Positions 27,801-36,641 of a stretch of DNA of 64,000 nucleotides are shown here, piece after piece. The notes beneath the pieces are model-generated. The model was not told the origin of the DNA. It made no database searches and worked only from the letters and a program-made list of their open reading frames with translations. The stretch is from Paraburkholderia sp. FT54 (GTDB taxonomy: Bacteria > Pseudomonadota > Gammaproteobacteria > Burkholderiales > Burkholderiaceae), in assembly GCF_031585635.1 (NCBI RefSeq), contig NZ_CP134195.1, positions 124,001 through 188,000 on the forward strand, read 5' to 3'. Position 1 is the stretch's first letter. Every line of letters starts with the position of its first letter. A program made the position numbers and the translations under genes.

Positions 27801-27856
27801 TCAAGTTCGGTTGATGCCCTGGCGCGCGGCGAACGCCTGCGCTCAAGGCATCGACG

Positions 27857-29383
27857 TCACGCGAATGTGTCGACCAGGCCCACCGTGCGACGCACCGGGA
27901 CATTGACCGCCGTGTCGATCGAATCTGTGCCGCTGCCGCCACCATACGATCCGCTCGCGCCGTTCGAGTGGGCGCCGGAACGGCCAGAGTCAGCGCTCTG
28001 CTGTTGGCTGCCATGACGCGCAAAGCCGTCGCTCACACTCGCGCTCCCCAAGCCGATGCCGTTCGATTCCATCGCTTCGCGGAGCTTCGGCAACGCGGCC
28101 TCGACGGCTTCGCGCACGGACTGGTGCTGCGAAACGAACAACGCATGTGCATGGTTATCGGCAACCTGCAAGACAACCTGTAGCGGCCCCAGATCCTTCG
28201 GGTTCAAGGTCAGCTCGGCACTCTGCGAATGCGCGTTCGACAGGAACACCACCTTCTGGCTCAACGCGTCCTCCCAGTCAGTCGTGCCGACCTGCGGTGA
28301 CAACGCGTTCGCGGCTTGCGCCGCGCCAGCGTTGCCGGTGGTCTGGACGGCGGCCGTCGTGCTCGCGGCGCTCGCCGCGGCCTGCGAAGCGGCGAGCGCC
28401 GCTGTGGCCGCGTCGGCGGCAACCTTGAACGAGGCCAGGTCGTCGGGTTGAGCGCCTGTGGCTGCCGTTGCCGTCAACGCATCGGCCGCCGCTTTTGCCG
28501 CAGCAGATGGCTCGGCCGCGGTCGTCGCCGTCGTCGTCATGGCGGTTTTCGATGCCGTCGATCCCTTGCCGTCGCCGAACAGCCCGGTCGCCAAGGTCTT
28601 GCCGTCCGCGGTGCCATTCAGTCCGGCGTTCTTACCAGCCAAGCCGTTTGCCGAGGTCGCCGCGTTCGCTGCCGCGCCGGTCGACAGCGCTTGTGCCGGA
28701 ACGCCCTGGCCGTTCGCCAACGCGGCCAGCGCCGCTTGCAGTGCGTCTTGCAGTGACTTCGGATCCGTGGCGGTGGTTTTTTTTCCCGGCGTGCCGCCGG
28801 TCGTGGTGTCCGTGGCCGTGGTCGTGCCGGGCAGCGCGATCGCGGCGGCGGTCAACGCCGTGGCAGGGTCGGCGGTTGCAGGCGTGGCGGCGTTGTTCGC
28901 ATCGGCTTGAGCTTGCGCCTGTGCCTGCGCCTGAGCGGCAGCGGCAGCCGCCGCCGCAGTACCCGCGTCGGTCTGGTTCGCGTTATTGCCGGTCTTCGCC
29001 GGCGTGGCGCTTGCCTGGTCGCTCGAAGCCTGCTGCGTATTGTTCGACGCAGCCGTAGTCGACGTTGAGCTCGTTGGCTTGCTGCTGCTCGTGTCGTCCG
29101 CGCTTTTCGTGGCCGGATCAGCCGGCGGCGGAGCGTCGTGCACGCTCGACGAAGGCGCCGATCCAGACGAGGACGGCGATCCGGAAGAAGCCGCCGATCC
29201 GGAAGAGGACGCCGAAGTCTGCTGCTGACTCGCGCTCTGCGCAGCCGCGCTGTTCTGCTGGTCGATGCTCTGCTGAAGGGTTTGCGAGAACGGTATGGCG
29301 TTCGCCGCCGCGGCCATGGCCGCGCTGGCTGACGTGCTGCTGGCGGAGCCGAGCAGCGAGCCGATCTGTGAAAGAGGCGACAT
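27857..29383 (-). CDS. fliK: FliK, flagellar hook-length control protein
   Basis: 508 residues from ATG 29383; an upstream TTG (29398) is the alternative. FliK is a secreted ruler that measures the hook and triggers the FlhB switch. A long Ala/Ser/Thr-rich ruler region contains an Ala-Gln run and an SSGS-type repeat. The conserved C-terminal hook-length domain is at about residues 380-480: LSQKVVFLSNAHSQSAELTL, NPKDLGPLQVVLQV, and VREAVEAALPKLREAMESNG. It follows fliJ on the - strand after 61 bases. Confidence 0.95.
   Translation of the reverse strand: MSPLSQIGSLLGSASSTSASAAMAAAANAIPFSQTLQQSIDQQNSAAAQSASQQQTSASSSGSAASSGSPSSSGSAPSSSVHDAPPPADPATKSADDTSSSKPTSSTSTTAASNNTQQASSDQASATPAKTGNNANQTDAGTAAAAAAAAQAQAQAQAQADANNAATPATADPATALTAAAIALPGTTTATDTTTGGTPGKKTTATDPKSLQDALQAALAALANGQGVPAQALSTGAAANAATSANGLAGKNAGLNGTADGKTLATGLFGDGKGSTASKTAMTTTATTAAEPSAAAKAAADALTATAATGAQPDDLASFKVAADAATAALAASQAAASAASTTAAVQTTGNAGAAQAANALSPQVGTTDWEDALSQKVVFLSNAHSQSAELTLNPKDLGPLQVVLQVADNHAHALFVSQHQSVREAVEAALPKLREAMESNGIGLGSASVSDGFARHGSQQQSADSGRSGAHSNGASGSYGGGSGTDSIDTAVNVPVRRTVGLVDTFA
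29157..29210 (-). repeat. Three 18-base tandem repeats inside fliK
   Basis: Three consecutive imperfect 18-mers at 29157-29174, 29175-29192 and 29193-29210 share GCGATCC at the start (first base G, second C or G) and a GA-rich tail. Eighteen bases encode six residues, so copy-number change would keep frame and lengthen or shorten the FliK linker by six residues (SSGSxx type). Confidence 0.75.
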
Positions 29384-29444
29384 AGGGAATCCTGTCAATC
29401 GGTCAAACGGTGTTCAGTCTGTCAAAGGCGCCGCTCATTGCACC

Positions 29445-29894
29445 TCACACGCCTTCGGCGCGCATCCTCAGAATTCGGGCGGCGTGTTCGTCGGCGTCGC
29501 GCTGATCGCGCCGCGCCGTGGTCCTGGCTTCGGCTGCTTCGCCGCGCGCCTGCAGCACTTCGTACGAGCCGAGCTTCTGCTTCTGACGCTGCCAGTCAGG
29601 CTTGGCGGCCTCGACGCGCGCATTCGCCGTCGCCAGCAGGTTGCGCTGCTGTTCGATGGCGGCGTCGAGCGTGTCGATGAACGCCTGAAAATTGCGCATG
29701 TTGCCCGCAGGCATGCCGGTCTGGGCAGTCGCGGTGAAGCGCGCGTGATATTCGTCGCGGTACTGAATGAGGGCGTCGAGCTGCGATTGCACGTCGTTGC
29801 GCTCGCGCTGCGCGCGGCCCAGACGTTGCGCGGCGGCGTCCACATCGTCCTGGGCGAGGCCGATGAGGGTCTTGATCGGAAAGTGTTTCGCCAT
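29445..29894 (-). CDS. fliJ: FliJ, export ATPase stalk/chaperone-escort protein
   Basis: 149 residues, almost entirely helical and predicted to form a coiled coil, as FliJ does. It sits as the stalk in the FliI hexamer and recycles export chaperones. Sequence features are HFPIKTLIGLAQDDVDAAAQ, then heptad-rich RLGRAQRERNDVQSQLDAL and a C-terminal charged helix. It begins two bases after fliI ends and precedes fliK, the standard fliHIJK order. Confidence 0.95.
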   Translation of the reverse strand: MAKHFPIKTLIGLAQDDVDAAAQRLGRAQRERNDVQSQLDALIQYRDEYHARFTATAQTGMPAGNMRNFQAFIDTLDAAIEQQRNLLATANARVEAAKPDWQRQKQKLGSYEVLQARGEAAEARTTARRDQRDADEHAARILRMRAEGV

Positions 29895-29896
29895 CG

Positions 29897-31546
29897 TCAG
29901 CCTCCTTGGGCAAACAGCGCGTCCAGCATCGCGAGACTCGGTTCAAAGTTCGCGCACTCGCGAAAACCTTGCTGCAAAAATGCTTCCATCCGCGGATACA
30001 GCGCGATGGCCCGGTCGAGCAGCGCGTCGCGTCCGCTCGAATACGCGCCGACGTTGATCAGATCGCGGTTGCGCTGATAGCGCGACAGCATCTGCTTGAA
30101 CATACGCGTCTTGTCCAGATGGTTATCGTCGATCAGCGCGGTCATTGCCCGGCTAATCGACGCTTCGATGTCGATCGCCGGATAGTGGCCGGCTTCAGCC
30201 AGTGAGCGCGACAGCACGATGTGGCCGTCCAGAATTGCCCGCGCGGAGTCGGCGATCGGATCCTGCTGGTCGTCGCCTTCAGTCAGCACGGTGTAGAAGG
30301 CGGTGATCGACCCGCCGCCCGCCGGCCCGTTGCCGGTCCGCTCGACGAGCGCCGGCAGCTTGGCGAACACCGAAGGCGGATAGCCCTTGGTGGCGGGCGG
30401 TTCGCCCACCGCCAGCGCGATCTCGCGCTGCGCCATCGCATAACGCGTCAGCGAGTCCATCAGCAGCAGCACGTGCTTGCCCTGGTCGCGGAAATATTCA
30501 GCGAGCGATGTCGAATACGATGCGGCCTGCATGCGTAGCAGCGGCGAGACGTCGGCCGGCGCGGCGATCACGACGGAGCGCGCCAGGCCTTCCTCACCGA
30601 GAATCTGCTCGATGAATTCCTTCACTTCGCGGCCGCGTTCGCCGATCAGGCCGATCACGATCACTTCGGCGCTGGTGTAGCGCGCCATCGTGCCGAGCAG
30701 CACCGATTTGCCGACGCCCGAACCGGCGAACAGGCCCATGCGCTGGCCGCGGCCGACGGTCAGGAGGGCGTTGATCGCACGCACGCCGACGTCGAGCACC
30801 TTGTGAATCGGTTCGCGGTGCAGCGGATTGATGACCGGCGAGGACAGCGGCGCGTCGGCATGCGCGCCGAGCGGACCGAGGCCATCCAGCGGACGGCCGG
30901 AGGCGTCCAGCACACGGCCGAGCAATTCCCAACCGACCGGCAGACGCTTGGCGCCCGCCATCGGATCGGCGATCGGCGCGCTTTCGAGCGGAAAGACGCG
31001 CGCGCCGGGCAGCAAGCCGATCACTTCGGTGGTCGGCATCAGAAACAGTTTGTCGCCGGAGAAGCCGACGACTTCGGCTTCAGCCATCGAAAGCGAACTG
31101 CCTTGCGGCAGTTCGATCATCACTTCGGCGCCCACGGAGAGACGCAGGCCCACGGCTTCGAGCACCAGACCGGCCGCGCGCGTCAAACGTCCGCAGGCGC
31201 GCATCGGCTTGGCGATCGCATTGCGCGCGCGCAGTGCGTCGAGGCGGCCGCGCCACGCTTGCACGTGCGGGTTGCTGTCGAGCGCGGGATCGTGCGGCGG
31301 GTACGCGATCGCGGCGGAAGCAGGGCTCGCGGCAGCGGCGACGCGGCTCGCGGCGGCGCCCGTCCCCGGATGGGCATGCGCCGGATCCCGCAAGGCGGCT
31401 TCGATGGCCGCGACTGCGGCCGCAGCGGGCGTCACCGCAGCCGGTTCTTCCGCGAGCGCCTCGGCACCGAACGACGCCAGCGCCAGTTCGCGCTCGAGCG
31501 GCGTCAGGTCGCTTGCGCGGATCTCTTCGAGCGTCGGCTTCACCAT
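29897..31546 (-). CDS. fliI: FliI, flagellum-specific export ATPase
   Basis: 549 residues, about 90 more than the usual 440-460. FliI is the F1-beta-like ATPase that energises substrate unfolding for export. Walker A is at about 274-281 (AGSGVGKS), with [20 protein letters not shown] next and a Walker B region around [19 protein letters not shown]. The excess is an Ala/Pro-rich N-terminal stretch before [12 protein letters not shown]. The ATG at 31546 overlaps the fliH stop by seven bases, supporting this start. Confidence 0.96.
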   Translation of the reverse strand: MVKPTLEEIRASDLTPLERELALASFGAEALAEEPAAVTPAAAAVAAIEAALRDPAHAHPGTGAAASRVAAAASPASAAIAYPPHDPALDSNPHVQAWRGRLDALRARNAIAKPMRACGRLTRAAGLVLEAVGLRLSVGAEVMIELPQGSSLSMAEAEVVGFSGDKLFLMPTTEVIGLLPGARVFPLESAPIADPMAGAKRLPVGWELLGRVLDASGRPLDGLGPLGAHADAPLSSPVINPLHREPIHKVLDVGVRAINALLTVGRGQRMGLFAGSGVGKSVLLGTMARYTSAEVIVIGLIGERGREVKEFIEQILGEEGLARSVVIAAPADVSPLLRMQAASYSTSLAEYFRDQGKHVLLLMDSLTRYAMAQREIALAVGEPPATKGYPPSVFAKLPALVERTGNGPAGGGSITAFYTVLTEGDDQQDPIADSARAILDGHIVLSRSLAEAGHYPAIDIEASISRAMTALIDDNHLDKTRMFKQMLSRYQRNRDLINVGAYSSGRDALLDRAIALYPRMEAFLQQGFRECANFEPSLAMLDALFAQGG

Positions 31547-32223
31547 GTGCTCACCTTGCCGAGGGCGGCAGCCACACGCTCCCAGCGCGTGTCGATGCCG
31601 GCGTCCACTTCGCCGGTGTTGGCTTGCGCGCGGCAGCCGCCGCGCTCCACCGCCGGATCGGTGCGCACGGTCCAGCCGCGCGTTTGCAGTTCTTCCATCA
31701 GATAGGCTTCGACCACCGGCAGATCGGCAGGACTGACGATCAAAGCCGGCGCGCCGACCAGCGTGGGCTCGGCGGCCAGCACCTCACGCGCGGCGGCGAT
31801 CAGCGCGGTCGGATCGTGCTGCACGTGCTGGCGCACCACCTGTTGCGCGATGTCGAGCGCGAGCGCGACCAGCGTCTCGGAGATCGCGCCTTGAGCGCCG
31901 TCGAGCGCGGCCTTGAAGGTTTCGGCCAGCGCGGCGAGCCGTGCGGCTTCTTCGCGTGCTTCGCTCTGGCCTTGCTCGAAACCCTGCGCGTGACCCTGGT
32001 CGTAACCGGCCTGGTAGCCGAGCGCCTGACCGGCCACGTGGCCCGAGGCGATGCCCTGTGCATGCGCGGCGTCGCGCAGGCGTTCGAGTTCGGCTTCGAA
32101 CGCGCCGTCGTCGATTTCGGGCTCGGGCGGTGCGGGCGGCACCGGATCGAACGAGGCCATCTCCCAGCGCTGGTAGGCCGAGAGGCGTTCCTTCGCTGCG
32201 GAGTTCTGATCAGACATACGCAT
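31540..32223 (-). CDS. fliH: FliH, negative regulator of the FliI ATPase
   Basis: 227 residues from ATG 32223; ATG 32217 is a close alternative. FliH binds FliI and links it to FliN in the C ring. The middle has Gly- and Gln-rich spacing typical of FliH helices ([20 protein letters not shown]), followed by a C-terminal domain with [20 protein letters not shown]. Both ends overlap neighbours (fliG by 14 bases at 32210-32223, fliI by seven), so fliFGHIJ is tightly coupled. Confidence 0.95.
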   Translation of the reverse strand: MRMSDQNSAAKERLSAYQRWEMASFDPVPPAPPEPEIDDGAFEAELERLRDAAHAQGIASGHVAGQALGYQAGYDQGHAQGFEQGQSEAREEAARLAALAETFKAALDGAQGAISETLVALALDIAQQVVRQHVQHDPTALIAAAREVLAAEPTLVGAPALIVSPADLPVVEAYLMEELQTRGWTVRTDPAVERGGCRAQANTGEVDAGIDTRWERVAAALGKVSTW

Positions 32224-33205
32224 CTTCGGCCTTGCCGCCTAGAACGATCTGGCCGCCTTCGGCCAGGTTGCGCACGATCTGCAGGATGCGGCGCTGCTGC
32301 GTCTCGACTTCGGAGACGCGCACCGGACCGCGCGCGTCGAGGTCTTCGGCGAGCAGTTCGGCGGCACGCTGCGACATGTTCGACAGGAACTTCTGGCGCA
32401 GCGCGGGCGGCGCGCCCTTCAGCGAGATGATCAACGCCTCGGACTCGACTTCCTTCAGCAGCAACTGGATCGCGCGGTCTTCCAGATCGAGCAGGTTCTC
32501 GAACACAAACATCTGGTCAATGATTTTCTGCGCGAGTTCCGCGTCGTACTGGCGAACGTTCTCGATGACGCCTTCTTCATGGTTGCTCGACATGAAGTTG
32601 AGAATTTCCGCCGCCGTGCGGATGCCGCCCATCGGGCTGCGCTTGAGGTTGTCGCTGCCGGACAGCAGGCCGGTCAGCACGTCGTCGAGTTCGCGCAGCG
32701 CGCCCGGCTGGATGCCGTCGAGCGTCGCGATCCGCAGCAGCACGTCGTTGCGCAGCCGTTCCGTGAAGCAGGCGACGATTTCCGACGCCTGATCGCGGTC
32801 CAGGTGCACGAGGATGGTCGCGATGATCTGCGGGTGCTCGTTCTTGATGAGTTCGGCGACCGCCGCGGAGTCCATCCACTTCAGGCCTTCGATACCGCTG
32901 GTGTCGCTGCCTTGCAGAATCCGGTCGATGATCGCGCCGGCCTTGTCGTCGCCGAGCGCCTTGGTCAGCACCGAACGGATGTACTCGTTCGAATCCAGCG
33001 ACATGCCGGTGTGCTGCTCGGCCTCGCGCACGAACTCCTGCAGGACTTCGTCGACCTGCTCGCGGGTCACGTTCTTCAGTGCGGCCATCGCGACGCCGAT
33101 CTTCTGGACTTCACGCGGCCCGAGGAACTTGAACACCTGCGCGGCTTCTTCCTCGCCGATCGACATCAGCAGGAGCGCGCTCTTCATTACGCCTTCAGCG
33201 CTCAT
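32210..33205 (-). CDS. fliG: FliG, flagellar motor switch protein
   Basis: 331 residues, the usual size. FliG couples the C ring to the MS ring and contacts the stator. Conserved segments are KSALLLMSIGEEEAAQVFKF at the N-terminus, EHPQIIATILVHLDRDQASE in the middle domain, and the C-terminal charged helix region with DLEDRAIQLLLKEVESEALI. The start overlaps the fliF stop by 11 bases. Confidence 0.98.
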   Translation of the reverse strand: MSAEGVMKSALLLMSIGEEEAAQVFKFLGPREVQKIGVAMAALKNVTREQVDEVLQEFVREAEQHTGMSLDSNEYIRSVLTKALGDDKAGAIIDRILQGSDTSGIEGLKWMDSAAVAELIKNEHPQIIATILVHLDRDQASEIVACFTERLRNDVLLRIATLDGIQPGALRELDDVLTGLLSGSDNLKRSPMGGIRTAAEILNFMSSNHEEGVIENVRQYDAELAQKIIDQMFVFENLLDLEDRAIQLLLKEVESEALIISLKGAPPALRQKFLSNMSQRAAELLAEDLDARGPVRVSEVETQQRRILQIVRNLAEGGQIVLGGKAEDAYV

Positions 33206-35000
33206 CGGACACCCAATTTTTCACGACGGTTGCAACGATCTTCGGATCCTGGCGCGCGATGTTGCGCGCGAATTCCAGGTTCCGCTCATATTTGTGCTTG
33301 GCGTTTTCGAGGGCGAGCAGTTCGCTGTCGCTTTCCAGTTCGGCGACCGTACTGCCATTCGCGCCAGCGCGCTCGGCGGCGGGGATGCCGTCCAGCAGGA
33401 TTGGCTCGTCCGGCGACGGCAGCGCCGCGGCGGCAACCGGCTCAGGCGGCGGGAAAGCGCGGCGCAGCGCCGGCTTCACCATCACGAAGTAGAGGAACAG
33501 GGCCACCGCGCCGATGCCGAGGTAAGTCGCGATCTGCTTGGCGAGCGCGATCATATCCGGCGTGCGCCACCACGGCAGGTCGGCGTTCGGGTCGACCTCG
33601 GTGGTGAACGGGCTGTTGACCACGTTGACCGAGTCGCCGCGCGCCTGATCGAAGCCCATTGCGTCTTTCACCAGCTGGTTGACCTGCGCGAGCTTGTCGG
33701 CGGTGACCGGCTGCATGCTCGCGTGACCCCTGGCGTCGACTACCCGCATGTAGTTCACCACCACCGCCACCGACAGACGCTTGATGCCGCCCATCGGCTG
33801 TTCGAGATGGCGCACGGTCTTGTCGAGTTCGTAGTTGGTGGTCGAGTCCTTGCGGTCGCTGACCGGCGTGGTCGTCGCGCCGCTCGCGCCGTTCGGCGCG
33901 TTGATCGGCGCGGAAGCCGGCTGCGGCGGCTGGTTCGACAGCGCGCCCGGCACGCCCGAGGCGCCGCCTTGCGACATTTCGGTGGCGGTGCTCGATTGCT
34001 GGCTGCGGATCGCCGCCTGTTGCGGGTTGCCGTTCGGGCCGTAGTTTTCCGAGGTTTGCTCGCTATGCGAGAAGTCGATGTCGGCGCTGACCTGCGAATG
34101 CGCGTTGCCCGAGCCGAACAGCGGCGCGAGGATGGCGTCGATGCGCTGCTGGGTGCTGCGCTCGATCTGCTGGCGGTACTTCAGTTGCGAGGCGTCGAGT
34201 CCGCTGCCGGTGGACGGCTGCGTCAGCAGATTGCCGTCCTGATCGAGAATGGTCACGCCCTTCACCGGCATATCCGGCACCGCCGACGACACCATATGAG
34301 TGATCGCCAGCACCTGGCCTTCGTCGAGCGCGCGGCCCGGATAGAGGTTGACCAGCACAGAGGCGGACGGCGCTTCCTTGTCGCGCACGAATACGGAAGG
34401 CTTGGGAATCGCCAGATGCACGCGCGCCGACTTCACCGACGAAATCGATTCGACCGTGCGCTCCAGTTCGCCTTCCAGCGCGCGCTGATAGTTGATCTGC
34501 TCGGCGAACTGGCTGATGCCGAACTTCTGGTTGTCCATCAGTTCGAAGCCGACCGAGCCGCTCTTGGGCAAGCCCTGCGATGCGAGGCGCAGACGCATTT
34601 CATGCACCTGTTCTGCCGGCACGAGGATCGCGCCGCCGGCGTCGGAAAACTTATAGGGGATGTTGGCTGCCTGGAGCGCGGTAATGATGGCACCGCCGTC
34701 GCGGTCCGACAGGTTGCTGTAGAGCACCTTGTAGTCCGGCGCCCGCGACCACAGGAACAGCCCCGCCACCACGGCGACCAGCAGCGCGACCGCGAAAATC
34801 AGCGGGGCGCGCGGATTGCCGCGCATTTGCGCGAGGCCTGACAGGCGTTGACCGAAGTTGCCACCGAGGTTGCCCCCCAGGCCGCCCAGGTCTGCTGCGC
34901 CGCCGGCCTGGCCGACACCGGCCGCACCGGCGCCGGGCTGCGCGCCGGCGAGGCCCATGCGGGCGTCGGGGTTGATCAAAGAGTTGGCTGACGAATCCAT
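33195..35000 (-). CDS. fliF: FliF, MS-ring protein
   Basis: 601 residues with two membrane helices: one near 55-75 (PLIFAVALLVAVVAGLFLW) and one near 470-490 (YLGIGAVALFLYFVMV). FliF builds the MS ring, the first basal-body structure. The periplasmic ring-building domain carries KVLYSNLSDRDGGAIITALQ and ALEGELERTVESISSVKSAR. The C-terminal cytoplasmic tail (NLEFARNIARQDPKIVATVV) is the FliG-binding part. It starts the - strand fliFGHIJ(K) operon, divergent from fliE across 235 bases. Confidence 0.98.
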   Translation of the reverse strand: MDSSANSLINPDARMGLAGAQPGAGAAGVGQAGGAADLGGLGGNLGGNFGQRLSGLAQMRGNPRAPLIFAVALLVAVVAGLFLWSRAPDYKVLYSNLSDRDGGAIITALQAANIPYKFSDAGGAILVPAEQVHEMRLRLASQGLPKSGSVGFELMDNQKFGISQFAEQINYQRALEGELERTVESISSVKSARVHLAIPKPSVFVRDKEAPSASVLVNLYPGRALDEGQVLAITHMVSSAVPDMPVKGVTILDQDGNLLTQPSTGSGLDASQLKYRQQIERSTQQRIDAILAPLFGSGNAHSQVSADIDFSHSEQTSENYGPNGNPQQAAIRSQQSSTATEMSQGGASGVPGALSNQPPQPASAPINAPNGASGATTTPVSDRKDSTTNYELDKTVRHLEQPMGGIKRLSVAVVVNYMRVVDARGHASMQPVTADKLAQVNQLVKDAMGFDQARGDSVNVVNSPFTTEVDPNADLPWWRTPDMIALAKQIATYLGIGAVALFLYFVMVKPALRRAFPPPEPVAAAALPSPDEPILLDGIPAAERAGANGSTVAELESDSELLALENAKHKYERNLEFARNIARQDPKIVATVVKNWVSDER

Positions 35001-35235
35001 GCGTCGGGTTTCTCCGGGATGCCTTTTGCGTTCTGCCCGCTACCGCACCGAGGGTCGGCGGGCGCACGGACAGAGACTTTCACCCTTGAAATTATCCGCA
35101 GCGCCGCTCAACCCGATTGCTTGAATAGAGCCGGGTTTCCCCCCTAGTTTCGGGGCTTTCCCGGATGGCCCGCTGCTATGCTTTCGTCCAGATCGGTACG
35201 GTTTGGCATGCCGGTCGTCCTTCCCTGGAGAAAAC

Positions 35236-35571
35236 ATGACTTTCCCCGTGAACGCGCTTTCGTCGGCGCTGCAACAGATGCAGTCGATGGCGGCGCAAGC
35301 GGCCGGCGGCAGCAATGCGGTCGCCGACACGTCCGGCGCGGCGACGCCCACCGGTTTTGCCTCGGCGCTCAAAGCTTCGCTGGACAAGATCAGCGGCGAT
35401 CAGACCAAGGCGGCCGGCGAATCGCAGGCGTTCGAACTCGGCTCGTCGAACGTGTCGCTGAACGACGTGATGGTCGATATGCAGAAGGCCAACGTGGGCT
35501 TCCAGTTCGGCCTGCAAGTGCGCAACAAGCTGGTGTCCGCCTACAACGACATCATGCAGATGTCGGTGTAA
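35236..35571 (+). CDS. fliE: FliE, MS ring-rod junction protein
   Basis: 111 residues from ATG 35236 with CTGGAG ribosome-binding site; 11 codons of open frame upstream lack support. FliE joins the MS ring to the rod and is the first export substrate. The C-terminal half holds the conserved helix ([39 protein letters not shown]). It is divergent from fliF; the 235-base region between them (35001-35235) should contain both promoters, but I see no sigma-28-like or correctly spaced sigma-54-like site. Confidence 0.95.
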   Translation: MTFPVNALSSALQQMQSMAAQAAGGSNAVADTSGAATPTGFASALKASLDKISGDQTKAAGESQAFELGSSNVSLNDVMVDMQKANVGFQFGLQVRNKLVSAYNDIMQMSV

Positions 35572-35578
35572 ACGCGCC

Positions 35579-35608
35579 TCGGGCGGCCAGGCTGTCCCGC
35601 CCGCCCGA
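35579..35608 (+). terminator. Hairpin after fliE
   Basis: TCGGGCGG (35579-35586) pairs with CCGCCCGA (35601-35608), eight bases past the fliE stop, with flanking CGCG segments able to extend the stem. There is no T run, so it may be a terminator or an mRNA-stabilising structure. Confidence 0.45.
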
Positions 35609-35684
35609 ACGCGTGTATGCCGTGTGGCGCTCGTGGGTCGCGTGGCTCGCGCCATCCGGCCCGTCAATCTTCCTTACACCGGCC

Positions 35685-35712
35685 TAAAGCTTTCCCGCGG
35701 CCTATCCGATAA
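35685..35712 (+). promoter_or_regulatory. Sigma-28 (FliA) promoter for fliS-fliT
   Basis: TAAAGCTT (35685-35692), 12 bases, TCCGATAA (35705-35712). Compared with TAAAGTTT/GCCGATAA each half has one mismatch and the spacer one extra base, as in the flgM promoter. It is 85 bases before the fliS ATG. Confidence 0.85.
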
Positions 35713-35797
35713 CCAGGTACGGGCAGAGATTGGGGTGCGGCAGCGTGCCCGGATGAGGTGCCACGACCAACCGCAGTGCAAGAGAGGAGGAGCGCCG

Positions 35798-36232
35798 ATG
35801 TTTTCCCCAGGACACTCTGGAGCCAATGCGTACGCACGCGTCGGCGTCGAGACAGGGGTGATGGGCGCGAGTCCGCATCGTCTGATCGTGATGTTGTATC
35901 AGGGCGCCCGGCAGGCGATCGCGCAGGCGCGCATGCATGTGCAGCAAGGCAATGTGCCGGCTCGCGGAGAAGCGATCGGCAAGGCGATTCAGATCGTCGA
36001 AAGCGGACTGCAGCAGTCGCTCAATCTGGAGGCGGGCGGCGAGATTGCGGAGCGGTTGAACGCGCTATATAGCTATATGGCGCGCCGGCTGCTCGAAGCC
36101 AATATAAAACAGAGCGAGGCGATGCTGGTCGAGGTGGATGGTCTTCTGGCCACACTCGAAGAGGCGTGGATCGGGATTGCCCCGGAGATCGCGCGGATGG
36201 CAGCCCAGCCCGCCGCGGAAAGCATGAGATGA
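35798..36232 (+). CDS. fliS: FliS, flagellin export chaperone
   Basis: 144 residues from ATG 35798 behind GAGAGGAGG. FliS binds flagellin C-termini and prevents premature polymerisation. The family start is visible: NAYARVGVETGVMGASPHRL followed by IVMLYQGARQAIAQA, and the later ALYSYMARRLLEANIK helix. fliD and fliC, its usual neighbours, are not in this window. The end overlaps fliT by four bases. A sigma-28 promoter drives the set. Confidence 0.96.
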   Translation: MFSPGHSGANAYARVGVETGVMGASPHRLIVMLYQGARQAIAQARMHVQQGNVPARGEAIGKAIQIVESGLQQSLNLEAGGEIAERLNALYSYMARRLLEANIKQSEAMLVEVDGLLATLEEAWIGIAPEIARMAAQPAAESMR

Positions 36233-36555
36233 CATCGAACGCAGAATACTTTGCCCGTTATGAGGCGATTGCAGCGATTTCCTGCCGCATGCTGATGGCT
36301 GCCCGGCGCGCACTGTGGAACGATCTGCTCCACTTGCAGGAGGAATACCGCGATCTGGTGGACGGGTTGAGAGACGCCGAAACGGGGGTGAAGCTCGACG
36401 AGTCGGAGCGTCTGCGCAAATATGCGCTGATCCGCCAGATCCTCGCCGACGACGCCGCGATCCGCGATCTGGCGAATCCGCGCATGGCCAATCTGTCCGC
36501 GCTGTTTGCCGGACGGCCGACGCGCGTGCTCAAGGAGCTGTACGGGGCGCGCTGA
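36229..36555 (+). CDS. fliT: FliT-like export chaperone
   Basis: 108 residues from ATG 36229, overlapping the fliS stop (ATGA). FliT is a small helical chaperone for the filament cap FliD and, in enteric bacteria, also regulates FlhDC. The protein is all-helical with AIAAISCRMLMAARRALWND, LLHLQEEYRDLVDGLRD, and a C-terminal helix ending in GRPTRVLKELYGA. FliT diverges widely, so the call rests on size, helical pattern and position after fliS. Confidence 0.85.
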   Translation: MTSNAEYFARYEAIAAISCRMLMAARRALWNDLLHLQEEYRDLVDGLRDAETGVKLDESERLRKYALIRQILADDAAIRDLANPRMANLSALFAGRPTRVLKELYGAR

Positions 36556-36641
36556 GTTTTGCCGCGCGTGCGCCCGCGCCTCTCTATGTCCGGCTGACTG
36601 ACTCTGTTTGAGCGCGCCGGCAATGTGACCAAGGAATCGGC

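Noticed and set aside
35160..35190. A sigma-54-like TGGCCC...TGCT site before fliE
   Set aside because: The GG-to-GC distance is one base too long and the -12 half is poor; flagellar genes in this group are FlhDC-controlled.
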